Origin: Liquidambar formosana
Lineage: Eukaryota > Streptophyta > Magnoliopsida > Saxifragales > Altingiaceae
Assembly: GCA_039720395.1 (NCBI GenBank)
Contig: CM077831.1
Span: forward strand, 9,288,333 to 9,352,332
DNA: 64,000 nucleotides
Reading direction: 5' to 3'
In this document: in pieces, positions 50,509 to 56,500 of the stretch
Numbering within the stretch: the stretch's first letter is position 1
Layout: the number at the start of each line of letters is the position of its first letter
Notes under the pieces: model-generated
Told to the model about the DNA's origin: nothing
The model's database searches: none
The model's input: the letters and a program-made list of their open reading frames with translations, nothing else
Position numbers and translations under genes: made by a program

Positions 50509-53500
50509 CAATAGAGGGACATAGATATTTAAGAGAAAACTTGGTGCTACATATATACACACAAACACACAATCTGGATAGATAATTGATGTCTAGAGTC
50601 AAAACCCATACTATACATATACAAAGAGAGGTAGCTAGTTTTGGTGTGTAGAGAGAGTGGAGAGAGAAGAGTAAAGACCTGGTACTTGAAATCTTAATCC
50701 AAATTTAGTCAAAGATGGATGACCCAAGCAGAAGTGTCACTGAAGAGGAGAAACTGTAGCAGACAAATCGGATGAACTAATAGACAGGGATTCACTGGGA
50801 TCCAAAAGATAGAGACCATCCTTCTCATGCCCCGAACCAATCTTCTTCTTAGTCTTAAGGTCCTGAAAAATACAAGAAGTAGAAGTGAAAAGAATTTCAC
50901 ACTGTAATGCTTTTGTCAACTGACTAACAGAGAGTAAATTAAAGGGAAAATTAGAAATATAAAGACTAGAAGGTAAGGAGAGAGAGGTGGTGGGATGGAG
51001 AACACCTTGTCTATGAATAGGCCGAGAAGAGCCATCAGCTAACACGGCATGATGATTAACAGGTGTTAAATCAGAGAAACAAGATGATAAACCAGATATA
51101 TTTTTGATAGCACTAGAATCAATAATCCATAAAGAGGGAGAGTTGCGACACATGCAATATTACTTGAATTTGCGAAGGTAGCAGTAGAGGAGGAAGAAGG
51201 CTGTAAAGAAGGAAGTGCAGTGCGCAAGTGCTGGACGAGAAGCTCGCCAAATTGAGTACTGAACGTATCACGAGAACTAGCATTTGAAGAAGCAGATCCA
51301 ATAGAGGTGGGTTGTGACTGTACCATACTCTGAGACTGTGCTACACCATCGCTGACTTGATTCACATAATTCGGCTTACCATATTTCTGAAAGCAGTAAG
51401 GTTCAATGTGATTTGTACCCCCACAATAACTGCACTTCTTGTCACCGCGTCCACCAACGCGACCACCACCACCACCATGAAAATTACGGCCTCCACGGCC
51501 ACCGCAGAAACCACCACAAAATCCTCCATGGCCTCCACTGTTAGAGACCAAGGCAGTAGTCTCTGAAGAAGAAGTAACAGTGGAATAATCAAGGGAGAAT
51601 GCTGTCCTAGGGAAGAACGCAATAGCCGGGAATAGGCATTAGTAGTCGTAGGCAAGGTCTCACTCGCAAGGATCTGATCTTTAAAGCCACAAAGATCAGA
51701 GTCCAAACCAAACATAAGCTAGCAATCATAAACTCCTCCCATTGCTTCTTCTGCTGCTCTAAATCAGTGGTAAAAGGCCTATGCTGCCATAAGTGATCCC
51801 ACAAATTCTTAAGTGTGCTATAATACTCAACTAAAGGTTTCCTAGACTGTTTGGTGATGAAAATTTTCTCATAGAGCTCATATACACGAGAAACATTACT
51901 TTGATGAGAAAATGAATCTGCAATTGAGTCCCAAATTTTCTTGGAGGAGTCACAAAATTTAACCGTGGTAGCAATATCGGGATCCATACTATGCCATAGC
52001 AATCCCATAACAGTGGAGTCCTCACAAATCCAATCTTCATAAGTTGGATCACTAGCACTAGTAGGATTGTCAGTCAAATACTTCAACTTTCAATGTGCAC
52101 GTAAATAAACTCTCTGCATGTGCCCAAGCCATGTAATTCATACCATTCAACTTTTTCGAAGTAATAGATTTAGGCAAATCATTGTTAACATTAAAAACTG
52201 GGATTTTTTCTTCAGTCTTAGTGCTAGATTTCTCTTCTGCCATCTCAAACACAAGGTTCAAACAACAAAAACAGATCTAATACTAAACCAACAGACCCTT
52301 AAATCAGTCAAAGAAGTAGTAACTGACTTGAGAAAAGGCAAACGTCCCAAAACACTTGAGAAATCCACAAGAAGATCGACAAACTGATGGAAAGGCACAT
52401 AAACAGCACTCTTTACACAGCAAGATGAATTAGAGCAAGGCCAAAACCACCATACCAAAGCAGCAAAAGCAGGAAACCATGAAAACAGAGGCCAAACTTC
52501 AAGAAACACACAGCCGACCCTTCAAATCATATAAAAAAAACAACCGATTGTGATCCAAACATCAAAACAACACCAAAGCCACTCAAGAATCACCTAGTTG
52601 GCACCCATAGAGACTACCCCAAACAACAAAGTCGATCCAAAGTCCCAAAAACTGGAGTTTTTAAAAATTGCACTGAAATCTGGAAGAATGGAAGAAAAAT
52701 TTGAAAACCATACCAAACGACCTCAGATCGCGACGAAACTTCACCAAAAATTTTCCCTAGGTGAGTCGACCAGATTGGGGGGGATCAACTCACCTTGCTG
52801 GCGTCATATGCTGACGTTAGCATCTACGTTGATGACGTGAGCAAATCTGTGTTGATGATTTCTTGCTGTGCTCGTCTTCTATTCTTCAGATTTGTCACAC
52901 AAGGATCGATTAGGAGGCTTTGATACCAAGTTGAGTTGTAATCTAGGGTTTAGGTTAGATATGAGAGAGAGAGAGAGAAGAAGATGGAGAAGAATGGTTT
53001 AGGGTTTATTCAATAACCCTTCACCTTCTAACATATTATTTGCATATGAGACAGATAAGTCCAAGTACAAAACTACCCTTCAGGAAAAATAAAGGAAATA
53101 AAAATAATTACTCTAACAATTTATAAGCTAATGAATGTCATTTGAGTGATTCAGTAGTGAGACACTGAACATAGAGATAAGCATCTTTAGAAAGGGCATT
53201 ACAGTCAAATTCAGGGTTAGAAGTGTTTCAACAAATATGGTCACCAATCAGATAAAAAGCACTTTTTGGATCAGAAGCTCTCTTGAGTATTCAGCAACCG
53301 AACACTATTAAACCTCTTTACATTGGCCTCTTCTCTGCATACATCTTTTCAAAAAAAATACTAAGCTAAAAGATACAACTGTACCAAATGGGCCCTTAGT
53401 AGTTCTCGTCCTAGAAATCCTGTTTCGTGGCTCAATGGAAGAATGAACTTCGGGAAGGTAATAAGAACTGATTCAACACATTTCTTATGTATCCATCCAT

Positions 53501-56500
53501 AGGTGCTATATTGGATTTAAATCTTGTTTTGGATTGATCTATATTGGTTGTCTCTGCCTCCATTTTGTTGTTGCTGCAAGCAAATAGAACTATTTTTGGT
53601 TTTGGATCTTCCAAGTCATTCTCGCAATAGATCTAGACATGGAGATAAAGAAATAGATCAAATGTGCTGCAAAAAGCTGATTTTTAAACACAAATGGTAT
53701 CGGCCACCTATACCCGAGCCCCTATCCACTTTCAAATTCCAACATTGTTGTTGTCTTCTCGTCAGTGTGATGCCATTTTCTTCATGCTGCCTTTGTTGCT
53801 TCTTTTGATAGAGAGAGAAGAGGAAGAAGAGAAGGAAAATCAAGAGGAATGAATCCTTGCATTGTATATATAAATAATTTCATAAACATAGATAATTTTT
53901 TTTTCCTAATATGAGGAACCCCTTTTGAGTGAACCCTAGGCCCATGCATGACCCCACAACCACATAGATGTATGGATAATTATATGTAAAATGTTGCTGA
54001 CTTATGATGGCACAGGGTGGTCTGGTCAGCCAATGGTTGAACTGGCTTTCCCTTCTATCGTCTATTTCTGTTTTACTGGACACGACAACTGGGTTCATGT
54101 GTCACATTTACTGTGTTGGTGAATATCTGGCATTGATATCTCCTATCATGTCAGATCGGTATTTTGGGCTGATTGGAAGTGCTTATGAAACTGAAATTAG
54201 AGCTACTGGTTGTGACTAACTTTTTTTTTTTGAATTATAAAAAATCATTATTCTGTCAAATTTATAATTGTATATTTATATCCATTTTGGTGTGCTTCTT
54301 GGTTAAATTAATGTTCTTTTGGTTCATTTTGTAATGGAAAGCATGTTTCTGTGTTAACAGGTTTGATCTTTAGTGAATATCTGCTTAGTGGCCAAGTTCC
54401 TCCAGTAAAAGAGGTCAATGATGAGGAGCCACTTTTTCCAGCTGTACCAATTCTTAACGTGAACTCTGGATATGAAGTAAGCTGCCTTTAGTTTTTTGTT
54501 TTCGTAAATTATAGGATAAAATTTTTGCTACCAGTGCTAGGGCAGAATTATTGAAGGTGATGTGTACCATATCTGAACCAATGGTACTAAGAAGTACAAG
54601 TTTTGTGTTGAAATTGTCTGTCGTGGGTTTTTTCTAAAGCACTCCCATGTTATACAACATTTCTCTAGAGCACTCACATGTTATTCAACAGAAGTAATTT
54701 GGTTGTTTGCTAAATTTCTATGCTTGAAAAATCTTGGTTTCATAAATGATTGATTTTGTCTTATTTGAAGCTTGAATCACCTGCTCAATTTGAGTCTTTA
54801 TTATTATTTTTTGGTGGTGGTGGTTGTTTTGGACATGCTATGGTATTTTTATAACACATCACACTGTCGAACTGATTGATGCTAGTCCAATATTAACCTG
54901 AATTATCAAGGGAAAACATAATTCCATTTTAGTCACAGATTTTGCACCTTTAGTGATTTCACATTCTCACCAGTGGCATTTGATAAAATACACAGCATGG
55001 TAGATAGAGATCAGATTTTTTTTTTTCCTCTACACTAAGCACCTTTGTTATCAAACTTAAATCAAACTCCTGTGGGTGTCAGAGTTCTTTCAATTGAATT
55101 CCTCATCTTGAGCCAGTTCACTCTTAAAGATCCATTTCAGTTCATGCATGATCAATGAGCTGTAGCCTATAGGTCAGTTGGTATCCAAAGGGTGTTCCAA
55201 TGGGCCTTAATGTAAGAGATCAAGAGTTCAAGTTTGCTTCATGGTTTTATTTATTTTTGCATTTATTCTAGGATGACGGCGTAGGAATTAGGAGTGCATT
55301 AAATGTAATGTTCCAACGTTCTAACATGTAACAGAAAAATGGAAAAAAATTGGAAATCTGTCTTTATGTATCAAAGAGACAACCTCTCTTTGGGTCTTTA
55401 TTTAAACGTCTTTCTTTTCAAGACTATAAAGTTCGATTGTTATCACTGCCCTTGTTGTCAACGGTATCCATTCATAGTTGTTTTCATGTATCGTTTCGTG
55501 AATTGTTCTGCTTTTTTTTTTTTTTGTATCGTGTATTGTATTATATCTTCTATCAAAGGTAACATTTACACGTAGTGGTTTCTAATTTTTAATTTTTAAA
55601 TTTTAATTTTATTTTTTTTTTTTGAATAGGAAACAGCTTTAAAAATATATAGAAAGGATGACAGGTAGTACACTCCAAACAAATCACACCCAAAAAGTAG
55701 CTCAGTTCGCTAGGGATCCGGCCTCAAGAAGCGAAGGTCCTGAGTTCAACTCTTGCTAAACCCCTTGGGGTCACCCACACAAGGTTCCATGCTTCTCATG
55801 GGCCTTGGATTTACTTGGTCCATCTGGGTTGTGGGGTCTTATGTGGGCTGGGGGTTTGCCCAAAGGGCTTCATCATTATCAAAAAAGAAAAAGGAAAAGA
55901 AAAAGAAGATTGCACAACATGTCTAGATACAAAAGAAAACCACCAAAGAAGAAAAACGCCTTTCTAACAAGAACACAATAGAAGAATATCAAGGTGGATA
56001 AAAGTGCTCTCTATTATGATCCCTAGTTATTGGCTTATTGCTGCTCCCTTAGCTAAGAAATCCTCCTCCCCCTTGCCCGACCTATGAGTCCAAGACATTG
56101 AAATAGTCATTTCCTCCAATCTGTCAATAAATTGTCTTGTACAATAATCATGCCCATGGTTATCAAACCCAGACCAGACATTGACCTGGACTAGGTGACC
56201 CCTTTCTCCTTTTCTTTTTATTACTGTTGGCCTAGACTGCAGGGGTTGTAGGGCTAGGGTCAGCATCATGCCGGTTGAGACTACTTGAACAGTGTTGCTT
56301 GGCTGTTGTGTTGCCCTTTAAAAGATTTGAGGGCACCTCTCCTCATGTCAGCTAGTTTTAGGTGCCTGCTGGTTTTAGGTGACATGGTTAGAACTCGGTC
56401 CTACAACTGGTGTTAGAGCAAGCTCATGGGTTCGAGTCCCCGAGAGGGCATGGCATGTGCTTGGGGGGTGATTGTTGGCCTAGATTACAAGGGTTGAAGG

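Larger units (their letters stand above)
50709..53118 (-). mobile_element. Ty1/copia element, 5' half only, minus strand
   Basis: From right to left: an LTR (53118-52931) with a TGTTAGAG start, a primer site TGGTATCAAAGC (52928-52917), a leader, gag, and the protease with pre-integrase domain, ending about 50709. Integrase, RT, RNase H and the 3' LTR are missing, so the element was truncated or the rest was deleted. Confidence 0.82.

Noticed and set aside
56408..56455. tRNA gene (GGGTTCGAGTCCC with nearby TTAGAGC)
   Set aside because: No cloverleaf with acceptor stem can be drawn, and the segment is the interior of a TRIM with LTRs on both sides; the primer site explains the tRNA-like look.
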